From assembly GCA_033439255.1 (NCBI GenBank), contig CM065887.1, forward strand, positions 1,550,001-1,614,000: a stretch of DNA of 64,000 nt, given 5' to 3'. The DNA is from Hericium rajendrae. Its lineage: Eukaryota; Basidiomycota; Agaricomycetes; Russulales; Hericiaceae. Numbering within the stretch: the stretch's first letter is position 1; each line of letters starts with the position of its first letter. Of this stretch, positions 12,240-24,680 are shown piece by piece. Below the pieces are notes generated by a model. The model worked only from the letters and a program-made list of their open reading frames with translations. It searched no databases and was not told where the DNA came from. The position numbers and the translations under genes are program-made.

Positions 12240-12805
12240 TCAACTCACCTGGCCGAGGGCCGCCAACACCGATGCAGAATGTGGAACCGGGGTGCGTAAG
12301 CCATCCTCCATTTCAACATCCTGAGACGTCGGAACCTGCTCTTGAGAGGGCGGCACATCTCCGACATTGGACTCCGCATTGGCCAGGTCGGCAAGGGGGC
12401 GTCCGTCAGTATGCCCTGGCATTCCCCTGTCAGTTAACTCGGTGCGGACTGGAGGTAATGAATCGATGGTGCCATCTGTTTTACTACAATATGGTCAAAC
12501 GTCAAATGTCACACCGAAAACCTGATCTACATACGGTAAATTGTCCTGGCTCCCCTCCACTTCGGAGAACTGATCACCCAACTCCATCATCAGGTTCTGA
12601 AGATTGTCAGTTGCCTCTCGCTGATGTCCAATGTGATCCCACGTACCATGCCTTCCTTCAACTGCCAGTCCGACTCCTGACTAAGCGGTGGCACACTGCT
12701 CGGCGCTGCATCCTGGCCACTCATGTCTCCGGCCACATTCTTCTCACCAACAAGCTCTGTGTCATGCGCCAAAGCTTGAAATCCTCGATGTGTGTTGATA
12801 GGCAT
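12240..12805 (-). CDS. Small acidic unrecognised protein, exons unresolved
   Basis: Coding-like pieces lie in order on the minus strand. The first runs from ATG 12805 (MPINTHRGFQALAHDTEL, then PPLSQESDWQLKEG). Next is a piece around 12610-12540 (LQNLMMELGDQFSEVEG) and then one at about 12434-12245 (RPLADLANAESNVG ... SQDVEMEDG). They are serine-, glutamate- and glutamine-rich and probably disordered, with one helical segment. The splice between the first two pieces would need an unusually short intron, so the model is incomplete. It is divergent to the A-family gene at 13294, repeating the arrangement seen at 342-2563. Function unknown. Confidence 0.35.
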
Positions 12806-13293
12806 CACCGCAAGGATTGTACGATTTATTCAACAATCGTCAGAAAGACACAAAGACCTATGTAATATGCGGCATACCCATATTACTTCCGGAGCTCACG
12901 ACCAGAGTTGAGCAAAGGACGGTAGGCTGCAGGACGTGAGGACGAGGGGCGGAAGGGGAGATGGAAGCTGTGATAATGCGGAACCTCTCTTAACACCGCG
13001 TGTAACGGGCATGCACAAGGTAGGTCCGATCGGATTAGGGGCGTGGGGTTCCGGTCCGAAAATGACAACACAAACACGAATGATCCAGACCCACCGGACT
13101 ACGCAACATCAGTCATCTGATCAATGGTGGCTTGAAACAAAATTTCAAACCTCTTGCGGTCCACGCCTGCGATGACGTAACACATGACAATCACTGCATG
13201 GGTGACACGTTGGCAGTCCAATTGTGCATCTTGATCCCCTTCTGCGTCACTCTCTCTCTCTCAGACTTTCATTCTTTCTTACCTCTGGCTGCT

Positions 13294-14841
13294 ATGGACA
13301 GTGTCAACGTTCTGAATGCCAGCTACTTGATCTTGTCGGTGCGTGTTGGGCTCGCACTTCATGCTGCTAGCAGAGCACCTGTTCGGTTGTCAGAGCATGC
13401 ACGGCGTGCCTGGCAGACAGAATTCACAAAAGAAATGGTATGCTCTTTTCAATTCACTGGTCTCCACGTTGCTAAACTATGTTCAGGTCTCAGCAAAGAG
13501 GATCAGGGAGTCGGCCATGGAGGCAGGTGTCAGGGAAATGATGATGCTGACCCCCGGGTATATCGCCACACAGCCCGCTACCTCAACTTCTTGCAGAGCC
13601 AGACGGACCCGGAAGGCTTATTCGATCTACGCCAGCTCGCAAGCTTTCTTGATCCTCAGGATCGCGATTTGAACGTCAAGGCGCAAAATATGGATTTGGG
13701 CCTGCGCTGGTGGGAGAACCGTAAGCTCGCTATTGTAATCTGCAAGGATGTAGCCTGACATTGTCCCTGATAGCGGAATTACTTGTCCCTGCACATGATG
13801 CCGTCCGCTATTCGACTCCGGACTCCCTCGTCGATTGGTTTGTCAATTCGTGGTGCAGCAATGGGGATGAGACAAATCAGGGAATGACTCCCCCACCAGA
13901 CCAGCCTGTGACGCTCCAGCAATGCAGTCATTGTCCGACCTGGGTATGCTCCCTGCCCGCATGTATCCCTTACAGTTTCCCCATATAATCAGTCTACTGA
14001 CGATGTGCTTGTTCAGGCGAAGAGAGCGAGGAAACCGAGGAAAGCCAGTCAGGCCTCCCCCGGTGCCAAGATTGGCCCTCCTCGGTCACGCATGGTTCAC
14101 AAGCTGCCCTATCATTCATTGGCCAGTTCCACGGAAAGTCAGGTTCTGCATCCCGATGTTGTTCCCGCATCACAATCTGCATCGACATTCGCATCTAGGG
14201 CGGTCGCGGTGGGTCGTTCAATGCAGCGGTCTGGTCTTCGGCCACGCGAAGTACTCCGAAAACCGTCTCCGCCGCCCAAATTTGGCCTGTATAATCGGCG
14301 GCGCCAGCCCAGTAAGAAATCTTGGTACAACCCGTACCTAACCGAGATTCCTTTTGTGGGTGGATCTCCTTGTCCGATGATCCCCCTCCTGACAGTTGAG
14401 TTCTGGATAGCCATTTCGATGCAATGGCTGCGTGAAACACGGTGACCGCTGTGCCACCCAAGAGGGCCATCCAAATATCTGTATCGGTTGTGACATCCGT
14501 CGGGAGCGTTGCAGCCACAACACACCTCAGAATCGTAGGGCCCGGAATGCAGCACAACACCGGGAGGCATTCAGGATCCATATCCAAATCACAGCATCCG
14601 GCTGCCTCCCGCTCCTCGAGCGTTGCCGGCCCATCCCGTCCCAGGAAGCCTGCGGCTAACAAGGTCATTGTCGGTATGTGTGTACATATCATTCCCCTTC
14701 CTTCTAACATTGCTTGTAGAGATCCTGAAAGAACCCACACAAGGGCGCATTCAGGCCGCCAAACCCCCGTCAGAGGTTGATCTGCAAGCACTACTTGCGG
14801 AGATGTCTCGGGCGAGTTCAGCAGACCTGGAATTTGTGTGA
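13294..14841 (+). CDS. A-family protein, possibly frameshifted
   Basis: Related to the 279-aa gene at 1525. It starts DSVNVLNASYLIL, has the same second-exon start (VSAKRIRES), and a middle segment ending GLRWWEN. The tail appears near 14230-14300 as SGLRPREVLRKPSPPPKFG, then continues in a longer C-terminus that may end at 14841 (LLAEMSRASSADLEFV). Between VSAKRIRES and RHTARYLNFLQSQT the frame changes at a C-run (13551-13555) with no good splice pair. One inserted base would restore the family alignment, so this is either a young pseudogene or a sequence error. It converges on the KDZ transposase. Function unknown. Confidence 0.45.
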
Positions 14842-15135
14842 CGGTTTGTAGAGGGGGAGGCGCACCAGCAACTGCAGTGAGATGTACCCAAGGACAGCAA
14901 AAAGGGAAGTCATGCTGCAACTAAACGTACACACAGTAGGACCGGGACTGGCTTGAGATACTGTGTTGTTCCTGATTCAATCCGACCTTCCGTGAGGCGT
15001 GCTCCATTTTTGGTCCAGCCATCTGCCTGAGAATAATATTACTTGTACAGTCATTCTTTGTGATGTTTTTAATGCACATTCTTCGTCTCCGGGTTTGATA
15101 CCACAAATCAAAAAGGCATGAACATTGTTGAAGTA

Positions 15136-18100
15136 CTATTGTGCCAATGCCTCTGCAAATGCACTCTCTGCCTGATTGGCCATGCTAATCCAGAGTGCCA
15201 TCTGTCTGGAGGCATAGCTTTGGTGCCCTGGATCTGTGTTGTTGGCCTTCCATTTTCCCCACCGTTCTGCCCTCTTGGTGAAGTAATTGATCGTTCGTGC
15301 CATCTCCCTTGGAAGGGCTTCCCGCTCCGCACGCCATTGCTTCATCTGGGCCCGAGACCGTAGCCAGTGAACACGATAAACTACAATTCTCCATCAGTGA
15401 CAGGGATCATGTTGAATGCAGCAGACCGGACCCACATTCCATTGTCCATTTACTGTCATTCTCGCCTTTCCGTCCCAGTCTCCAGAACCATGAAAGAGGT
15501 TCATTACGAGATCCCCGCATGCTTGAGTCAATGACAAATGTCTGCGCCCGTAAGTCCGACCGGTGCAAGACCTTATAAGTCTTCAATGTGTCAGAATCTG
15601 CAAGCCCAAGGCTGTTTAGAGCACATCGTGCTCGGTTGTAGACACGGCACTGCTGTTGGACAACCTTGTCCGTAGTCTCAATATCTGCCCAAGCCCTTGT
15701 CCGCTTTCGTTGTGATCCGCGGGCCGCCCGCACCTTCGTCCGGAACTGGAATGCCTTCTCGCTGAGAGCTATACGGAGCTGACTAAGCGCATCGTTCATT
15801 TGCCCGATCCGAAGGTCAATTTCCTGTTCCAACACGCCGTGAAGTCCATGAGTAGTGGCCAGTGCCTTTCCCACAGTGGAGGGCAATGGAAGGGCAACGC
15901 GCTCTGGCGGAATTGCTGCATCGTCGTCGATGAGAGGTCTCGAATATTCAGTGCGGACGTCCTCCCATAGTTCATCGTATTCGGCGCCGTCATCGATCAT
16001 CCGTCCGATAGTGAATCCGGGGATCCAATCCTCGCCTTCGGACATGTAAGGCAGACTCCGCCGTTCAAACTGATCAATTTGGGTCTGCAGCCGTCGTCGT
16101 CGTTCTGCGATGGTGTTCTGCTGGTTTAATGTAGCAGTTTTACCAACGCTTCGGACGTATGCTGCCAGCTGTAGCCTAGCATGACCATTGGCTCCGTCAG
16201 AATAAAGGAATGGTAAATCGGACAACGCACTGAGCCTCTTCTATCTTGAGTCCCGAGTGAATCCATGCAGCGCAACCACGAAGCCTGTCAGACTCCACTG
16301 CAGCCACAAGTCGGTTTTCCATTTCCGCTTTTCCTGGTACTGTCTATGACATTAGCAATTGTTCTCCAGGCTGAGGATGGCTGGGAGCATACGTCCGTCG
16401 ATCTGCAGATCATATACGTCCATTGCTTTTATATCCCGTAAGCGGTTCTTCTGTGCAGTCTCTTCTATCTTCTTCCATCCATCATGGACGTCGTCAGGCA
16501 CTGTGTGATCAAAATCTGCGAATGCTGTCTCAGCAATCTCGAGACCTGTTGCTGACTTCTTCCACTTCTTGCACAATGACTTCACTGCTCCCGACTTTCA
16601 GTACTGGTCAGGGAGCTCATACAATGATCGAAACATGCATACCGCTGTGTACAAGCTTCTTCCAATTTGAGTCATTCATGTGATCATCCAAAATCTCCCT
16701 CCTGTGAGAGATAGACATCCCTCTCGTACTTCGTGAGATCTCGTTCAAAGGAGCCCACAATGTCTCCAATATCTCCCCATCCACCTGGCGTGCGCCCGGA
16801 ATGAACGTTGGTGAAAACCGAGCGAGGCATTCTTGCCGGTGACCGTGGATGTGGAAAAGACCAATACCGGATATAATTTCCATGTCCGGAGGTAGTTCCA
16901 AAAATTCGCTCCGGTCCACACGTGAGTAGAAATTGACAAACCACTGGCAAGCGATGTCATACAAGAGTCTCGCTGTAGTCAGACCTTGCGACTTGTACCC
17001 CAACCCTTGGCAGACGGAGTAATCCATATTGACTTGACTGCAGACTATCTGTCAGCACAACATTATCTTTGTGGACTGACAGAGAGATACACCTACCGTT
17101 CACCCTTTTGAAAGTCCACTGTCGTGTGTGGTATAAATGCCCCATGCATGCAGGCAGCGGACCCCAAACCGGATGAGTATAAATTACTCTTCCGGGCATT
17201 GGCTTGATTCACCGCGCGGTGGTCATTGCATGTGGATCGCTGTTGCAGGCAAAACGGTTACCGACCACATAATGCAATATGCTACTTAGTTGCACCTCTT
17301 GCCTGACCTCCCGATTGCTGCGGAGATGTTGATGGTATCTTTTGCTCTCGACCATGAACCCGGTGCCATTGCTCAAAGCGAAATCGTTGTCCGGTCTTCT
17401 CATCTTCTCCAGCTGGGCAGTAAAGTTGCCATCCTGCATTTGTATACGTGCATCGAGGTCACTGAAAACCAGCAGTCAACGAAGAGAACTGGATGGGAAA
17501 TAATGGACTCACAGTCGGTCTTCAGGCAGCATGTTTTCTCCTGGTTGAGGACATGTGGGACAGAATAATGCCAAGTCTCCATTTCCTGGCATGTCAGTGC
17601 GATGACCGAAACCATGCCATCGCATATACTGCAGGTGCCTCCATACCCGCAGAGACCGCATAAGTTCCCGATAACGGTCCTATGAGAATGTGTTAGTGCC
17701 AATGAGAGAACTGTTAAGGCATGCAACGCAACAGGAACCGAATCCGGAAAGGCAGGGTTGGTTAGTCAACGGAGCTTTCCGAAGAACTGGAAAAATGAGG
17801 TTTTGCATTCAAGATTGTCCAAACGACAGTCTTCTAACACCTGGAATGTGAACGCAGTCTGGGGCCGACGGAATGATGCTGGAAATAGATTGCTCCGAAG
17901 GAGTTGACGGTGCAGTGGTTCATCAGTAGAGCAATAGCAGTTCACCACTCCTAATTCGTGCACTCCGGACCGATCAACAATGGTCAGGATATGATCCGGT
18001 GTATCTTCGCTAGCATGGAGCCTCTGACTCCGGGCCTGACGTTCAGCCTCCGCCAAGGTATCTTCCTCGTTGACATGCTCCCAATCGGTGTCTCCATCAT

Positions 18101-19648
18101 CCTCATGGACATAATCATCGTCATCAAGGAGGCTCGCAGCTAGCGTACATGGCCGGTCCTTCTGGAAGACACCACATTCTATGGCTTCCTGTTCAGTCTT
18201 CGCCATGTAGGCAGAAGCACGTTGGAACTCGTCAAAGTGGATGGTAGGCACCGGACTTGGTGTCCTACAATTGGGCCCCGGTCCTCGGTGGTCGTCGTTG
18301 GACTGAGCTCCATTATGTGAGCGTGTAGTCATCCTTCGGGTTGATGATAAGGGTGTGGGTGGTGATGGGGATGGTTGTCGGCTGTGATGAGGTCGTGTGA
18401 TGAGGCGGCCGCGCATGGATTTGGAGGCAGCTGGTAGTGACTCAGCCTCAGATTCTGAAAGTACATCGGACACCAGCCCGGCTGATCGTCCAATATCCCC
18501 TGTGTCTCCATGAGTACTAGTGATGCGACGATTGGGGAGTAAATGCATGGATGTGGCTGGAGTATCAGTGTCAGAGTCATCAATGTGGGGTTCCTGGGAA
18601 GTCACAGTAGAAATGGTCCCTTCTTTCTCCTTCCGGTGGCCTCTACCAACATGGACGGTCTCTAAGACTGACCGGATATGTGACCTGCTGGTGTTGCTGG
18701 TGGTAGTCGATTCACTTGGAGACGGCGGACAAGTCGTAGCAGCCCGTGACACAACTTCTGAATTACCGATCTCTGAGTACCCATCCTCTGAACCTGATAG
18801 GATGTCATTCGTGGCAGGGGGTGAAGGGCCTCGGGAGGAAGAACTTGATGGTGAACGGAATGCTGTGAATGAATGGTTCGGGTCTTGAATAGAATGGCTG
18901 GATGGTCGAGGAGTCATCCCGGAAGAAACAGTCGTCCTGGATTCTGCGCTATCTGAATCATGGCCATTCCCAGCAATAGACGGACAGCGTGAGCCAGCAT
19001 GTCCCAGATATATGAGAACGCCGAGTTCACTGAGCCAAGCCGGCTCATAATGCGTACCGGTCCATTTTTGAACACGGTGGAATGGCAAATGACTGTGGCA
19101 CCTTTTACAACACTTTGCGCAGAATTGCGGACTGGAGAAGCAGTCCTTGCACCGCCATTCGGGTTTCCGTTTGCATTGCACTGTGGCGCATGTGTCCTCT
19201 CGGGCCTCACCCTGGAGAATCGTGTGAATGTAGTCATCTTCGGTGTCTGTCCATTCGGTCAGCCATGTTCGGTCTGTCTACATGAATGATATTAGGACAG
19301 AAATGAATTCCAAAGCTGGAGACGTACACGGGGTTTCCGCGGTTTAAGTGACTGGGCATGATACAGCTCCCAGTCTTGCTCGGTCATGACCGGAGCTTCT
19401 GGGGAGACGTGTGCAGCTCCATCGGCCTTGGCTGTAGATCCTTGGCGGGTAGTCCGTGACGAATCACCCTTTCTGTCAGCACGGGCACACTTTCCGCTTC
19501 CATTCCGGTCTGATGAGGCATCATCGGCCTCCTTGGTTTGCTTGGGTTGAGCCGCTGGCCGACTGACTTTCCGTGTTCCACGCCCAGTCTCAAGTTCTTC
19601 TTGCACGACGATCCGTATGCCACGGCCTTTCTTCACTCTGGGTGGCAT
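15136..19648 (-). CDS. KDZ transposase with CxC2 cysteine cluster
   Basis: Transposase of the Kyakuja-Dileera-Zisupton class, expected to cut and move the element's DNA in the nucleus. The start at 19648 opens a basic N-terminus (PPRVKKGRGIRIVV). The second exon (about 19280-17770) carries the CxC2 cluster (QCKRKPEWRCKDC ... CAKCCKRCHSHLP) near 19120-19200, then a long serine-rich linker. It ends in the segment PQTAFTFQVLEDCRLDNLEC. Downstream exons hold the RNase H-like core: YDIACQW near 16957, then FHIHGHRQECLARF, VDGEILETLWAPLNE and a C-terminal helical region ending SAFAEALAQ. About ten introns are needed. No internal break was seen in the exons I followed, though not every junction was resolved. 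It lies head-to-tail behind the TET/JBP gene, 157 bp apart. Recognition is firm. Confidence 0.85.
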
Positions 19649-19804
19649 CTATTAAAGCGGTAAAGAGGATATTGGGAAGGGGGAGCAAAGTCAGGCCAGC
19701 AACTGAAGAAAATGGTACTGAAGAACTGCAGACGGAGGAACAGCAGAGGAAGGGGATTGTGGGGACACAAGGAATCTCACAGCATCGGGGATAAGAATAT
19801 GCTA

Positions 19805-21403
19805 TTACAATGAAAAAGGTAATGATGCGTGAGTCTGCGATGACTCGTCCGTTACGTCGGGTTCGGATGGGATGTTGAACTGACTGTCATTGCACCAGTC
19901 CGGTGCTTTGACGATCATGCGCTCGTGCACTGCATCTCTCATCCAAAATGCATAACACACCCTGTCCGGTTCACATTCTGGGACTGCATGGATTACCATT
20001 TTTGAGCAGACCGCAGCTAGTGTCCCGGACCTGTATGCAAACCTCAGGTTGAGATTCTGGAGGTGCAGTTCTGCATCAGGATATGTGCCGATCGTCGCCA
20101 GGAGATCTGGCCATTCGGCGCGACCTCCCATATCTCTATGCGGCATGGTGGCCCGGTTAGAGATGATCGAGACACCACTAAATGCAGATGTCCAGTGGCA
20201 CATCACTTCACGAAACTCCGGCATATCTCTGAGCCGTTCCAACGTGCATATGCCAGCCTCGTGTAATTCTGGGTATATGACCCCAAGAATTGCACTCATG
20301 ATCGCGCCTGATTCCTGGAATGCTAGCAGCCATTCTTTTGCCCGCTGTGTCTTGAGGGAGACAGACGTGTAGAGGGGAAAGTGAGTGTCCTACAGCGAAA
20401 TCCAGGTACACACTGAATTCTACATCGACGATAGAAGGAAGGGTCTCATACCTCATGGCCGAGTGCAAACCATGCTGGGGACAAATCTACAAAGCCAGGA
20501 TGCAAGGTGCAGACTACCGGATTATGATAAAGGTTTTGAGCATGACGAGTCAGAGACTTCATGGCTTCGGACCTCGTTCCCTTGGACCTCGAGCCTGCTG
20601 CTTGCTTCGCGGACTTGACAATGCCCGATCCTGCTGGTCCTGGATTCGTCGGCCCATTCTTTCTGTAAATTTCAGTCCAGCTCCTTTGGAAGAGGGGCTC
20701 GAGGATCTTTGCAGCATTGAACATGATGGCCTGCACAAGCAATTGATCAACACAATGACGGGTGATGTCAAATGCGAGTTGCCACCTGTCGTTCCAGGGA
20801 CAGCACACCTGGTAGGTACCACACCAGGTGATTGGTGTGTGTATCCGAGACCGTCATTGGGACATCAATCAGAGGCCACGAGGTATTGTTGGTACCCCAG
20901 GTTAGGCCCGGGTAACGCCGGTGTAGGGATGCTTCTGTCGGTGAGTTGAGTCCGGTGTATTTCTTCGGAATGCGGCTGGCGTAACGCTGTGCATCCCAAG
21001 TCATCCGGACTGAAGTTACATCAGTTTTCAATCATCTCATTTTCAAATTGATACACATACTACGGTTTAGAAAAGCAGCAACCAACTCCCGGGCAATATA
21101 ATCCAGCTCGCAGCGCAGGCTGGATGACAGCATCCAGTATGGGATCGGGGCAGGATTGGCAAAGTCGACCTTCTGGTGGTTAGCCAAATAGCAATGAAAC
21201 ATGTGTTTCAGATAGATTGAGATTGCTTCGACTTCGGACATCTCACTTGGGGAATGAGCGGAAATGAGGATCAGCGCGGAAAGTAAGGCTGGTTGGTCGC
21301 GGTCTTTGATGTGGCAGAGGTTTGTCACCAAGCATTCGGCTATCCACATGTGCTTCGGCAGGAGATTGCCGGTGATGGATTCCTCATTCGGCCTGTACAG
21401 CAT
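19805..21403 (-). CDS. TET/JBP-family 2-oxoglutarate dioxygenase
   Basis: Fungal TET/JBP enzymes oxidise 5-methylcytosine in DNA using Fe(II) and 2-oxoglutarate. The last exon (about 20310-19805) has the diagnostic order: SNRATMPHRDMGG with the metal-binding His/Asp of HRD at 20140-20132, the distal His in SKMVIHAVPE at 19990-19988, and Arg in DRVCYAFWMRD. Upstream exons include LSPAWFALGHE near 20470, VWYLPGVL near 20820 and an N-terminal helical exon from 21403. The start at 21403 is the first ATG of that exon, and a further 5' exon cannot be excluded. Basidiomycete TET/JBP genes are known to ride with KDZ transposons, and here the transposase is the next gene downstream. All metal ligands are present, so it may be active. 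It is divergent to the gene at 21576. Confidence 0.82.
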
Positions 21404-21575
21404 TGGACAAAGATCGGATCATATTGGTTACCTTTGAAGACCGTATGTCTGAGGACGTACATGAAAAACAAAAAAAAAGTCAGTCCATGTCGTTCCGCTG
21501 CACTATAATCCATTTGCTGATCAGTTTGCCTTCTTCCGCCCCTTCCCTCAGTTCGCCCCTCCTACTTTCAATTTA
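21404..21575. promoter_or_regulatory. Short divergent promoter between TET/JBP gene and partner
   Basis: Only 172 bp separate the two start codons. This leaves room for one shared bidirectional promoter and suggests co-expression. No TATA box stands out. Confidence 0.4.
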
Positions 21576-24407
21576 ATGCCGAGAGGTCCCCTTCCACAGA
21601 AAAAGTCCAAGTCTGTCAAGACTGATCTGTCGGAGGACGAGATTGACTTTCTCAAAACACAGTTGAAGGCCTTTAAGGAGACCGGGAAGGCTGGACGACG
21701 TCGTATCATTACGGACCTCAAGGCACCTGGTGGTCAATTCTTTGGCCGTTTTTCATACAGGGGTCTTGAGTTGACCAGGGTCCAGCGGGTATGCCTGCAT
21801 CTGTTGATGAGCTGTCGCTGCTAACTCACTTTCGCTATATAGTTGATACACGAGTGGCTGCTAAAACATGGCAGGCACCGGCTTCGGAAGGCGGACTCAT
21901 TTAAGTATGTCCGAACATGGACACTCAAGGCCGTAGTCCAGCACATGGAACGCGATGCCATCATGGAACATGCCAAAGTACTATCTGGTGGTGCGCAGCC
22001 TGGAAGCAAAGCCCACATTGCGATCTACTCCCGGGCAGTGAGTCAGGTGATGAACAACCTTACTCCGGACAAGATGACCCAATATGAGGAGTATGCTGCA
22101 TTGTGGACAAAGACGGAGGCTCCTCCTGATGTGCAGGCCAGGTCCGTACTGTTGCTGTATGTCCAGTATCTGTCCTCATGTCGTCTCTATGCAGACAAGC
22201 ATCTAAGCATGCTGGCGAGTACACCAAGTCGTTCGCCACACAAATGCGGTCACATCTTGGGATGTCCGTAGTGGTCCTGGGGACATGGCTAGACGAAGAG
22301 GGGACGGCGGTGGTCCGGAAGTATGATCTAACCTTTTCCATAGTCGAGTGATATTGAATGAATCCAGGTTCGATTACAACGGTGACCTCGGACGGCCAAC
22401 CCTCGCAGAAGCAGTGAAGGACTGGGATGAGCAGCCAATGATGTCGGCCTGGACATCCTATGCCGAAGCTCTATATGGTATGCAGAATTTCATGCTTTGG
22501 TCTGCGGTGCTGACTCCAGAAGGTCCCGGGGATGATTCCAATGAACCGGGCCACGCAGTAGAAGTCCAGGAAACCAACTCTACAGTTGATCTACAATCCA
22601 GACGGAGGTGTTACAATACCTGCGGATTTCGAAGAATACACGCCAGATTTGTTGATATCGCTGATAAGGGAGTTTCTAACCTTTCATTACGGTGTGTATT
22701 TTCTGTGATGAACATGCTTGGCCCGGCTAATGCATTAATTCATCAGCACGCGCCAATCCGAAGGCATCGGCAATTCCCTGGGCGAAGATAAAAGCTGACG
22801 GCTTCGAGAACTACATTGACCCGATGTACCTTCCTACGGGATACGTTTGGGAAGATCCATCACGCATTAATAGGCAGGAACTCAAACCCATCATCGAATT
22901 CTGGCAGAACCGGGAGTCCGATGGCCTCACTGTATTAGAGTTCAAGGCGGTCGTCGTGAAGGGCGAGTGGACCCCTGTGATGGAGATTCCATCCGACAGC
23001 GAGGGCAACACCGGGGGAGGAAAGACTGTCCGGATTCGTCGACGGAAGGAAATTCAAGCGCGGTTTGCAGACCGGGATGTGCCCAACCCTCAGGATGTCT
23101 CGGACGCGGAAGCTGAGAAGGATGTCGAGATGGTTGGCATTCCCTCGGGTCGCAAAAATGCTCGGACAAAGGATCATAATGGTTACGACGAACATGGAGA
23201 GTTTTTCGACCTGAGCTCTTTCGGATCTGAAGAGGAGGATGTGGATGATGTCGAAGACGTTACGCCATTGGAAACCAGTCTACGAGTGACAAATGCTGGG
23301 AAAGCTAAGGCTTTGCAACAGCTTAGGGAACGGCGTGCGGGGACCATGCCTTCGAACAATAAGTCCAAAAACAAGGCTCGGATTGATCCACAAGTCGGTC
23401 TGGACTCAGATGGCAGTCCGCTGAAAACACCAGGAAACTCGGCAAAAAATGAAAAAGCCAAGTTTGCCTTCCTCAGCGGTCTTTCTGGACTGCAGTTGTA
23501 TCAAGACCTCGTGCTGGAGATCTCATTGTGCAGGGTACGCTGTCCCAAAATATATGTCATGTTGGTTATTTGATCATACCTTCAGCAGGGACATCGCACT
23601 ACAGCAGACCCAGACCATCCTGACTGGGCTACATTTGACTATCCAAGGCCATGGTTGCCGCGCCATGTTCATGCCAATGTGAATCCCAAGTCTGAGATAC
23701 AGTGGCTATTGGACCCCAAGACGCCTTGGCGTAATTGCGATGGAGACATCTTGAGCAAACCAGCACTGATGGAGGTGGCCTTGGCGTATGGGCAACTGCT
23801 CCGGGATCTTGAAACTGCACAGATGGGTGCATCGGACTCTGATGATGAAAGTCGGCCTGATGCAGGGGTCCCGGACTATGTTCAGAACTCTACAATTCCG
23901 TTCCGTTACCTCGGAAAGTATGTTGAACCGCAATGCATTACCATGAAGGAGGATCTAGAGAATGCTCGCACAGCATACTCTGAAACCACTGGAAAGAATA
24001 TGTTGCCTGCAGCTGCACCATCTGCTGGTCCCAGCAAGAGAATTCGCAAACAGGCTCTGCCTGCTCGGGCTCAGATCGAGAAGAGGGGAAAGGTACAATC
24101 ACCATCGGATGCCCCAGCTGCACCTGAGAAGCAAAAGTCACAGCATCAGTCGTCCCGGGCTGCACCCCCTCCAGCCGCCTTGTCTGAAGCCCTGCTTGGC
24201 TCTCCCAGCAAGCGGAGCGGCCGCACACGGGTGCCCACTAAGAAGATGGCAATGTGAGTATGCCATGTCATTGACTGGTGGAAATTCGAAAATCATTGTT
24301 GTCGTAGGATCATTCCAGAGCAGACGGCCCAACGGGAAAAGAATGCCGCTGCTTACAAGAAGAGACAGGAGACTGCGGAGAAAAAGAAGGCTGCTGCACG
24401 TCGGTGA
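21576..24407 (+). CDS. KDZ-associated unrecognised protein, multi-exon
   Basis: I cannot name this family. Exon 1 starts PRGPLPQKKSKSVKTDLS and continues through LTRVQR. Exons 2-3 (VQHMERDAIMEHAKVL; KHAGEYTKSFATQMRSHLGM) form helices. A middle exon reads LIYNPDGGVTIPADFEEYTP, and a later one has FENYIDPMYLPTGYVWEDPS. A long acidic and serine-rich stretch follows (about 22980-23560). The last exons are basic and end IIPEQTAQREK ... KKKAAARR at 24407, with a clear coiled-coil character. At least seven introns are needed, and not all borders are resolved (one near 22500 is unclear). A DNA-binding or scaffold role is only a guess from the basic ends and position beside the TET/JBP and transposase genes. 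Confidence 0.6.
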
Positions 24408-24680
24408 GCCTTCTGATCCAAGAGCCAGGTTTTGGTGCCCTTGGACAATGTCTGCTGCATTTCTGTGAACTGCATGGGCAACCGGTCTGCGATGATGTGC
24501 TATTTGTTCCTACGGCATAGGCTTAGAGTACTTTCGAATAACACAGTCATGAGAGTACAATGCACTGGTATTGATTCGCTTGCTCCGCATCACTCTGCTC
24601 TGAGTTCCAGGACATGTCAGTGTTCATGACAATGAGATGGTCGATGGCCATACCAAAGCCGCAGCCCGCGGCTTGAGTGA
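24408..24680. other. Intergenic, right flank of the KDZ block
   Basis: No gene is seen. The stretch ends in a GGAAGGAAGAAAGGAAGG simple repeat (about 24680-24705) that borders the LINE. No inverted copy of the 11-12 kb DNA was found here. Confidence 0.4.
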
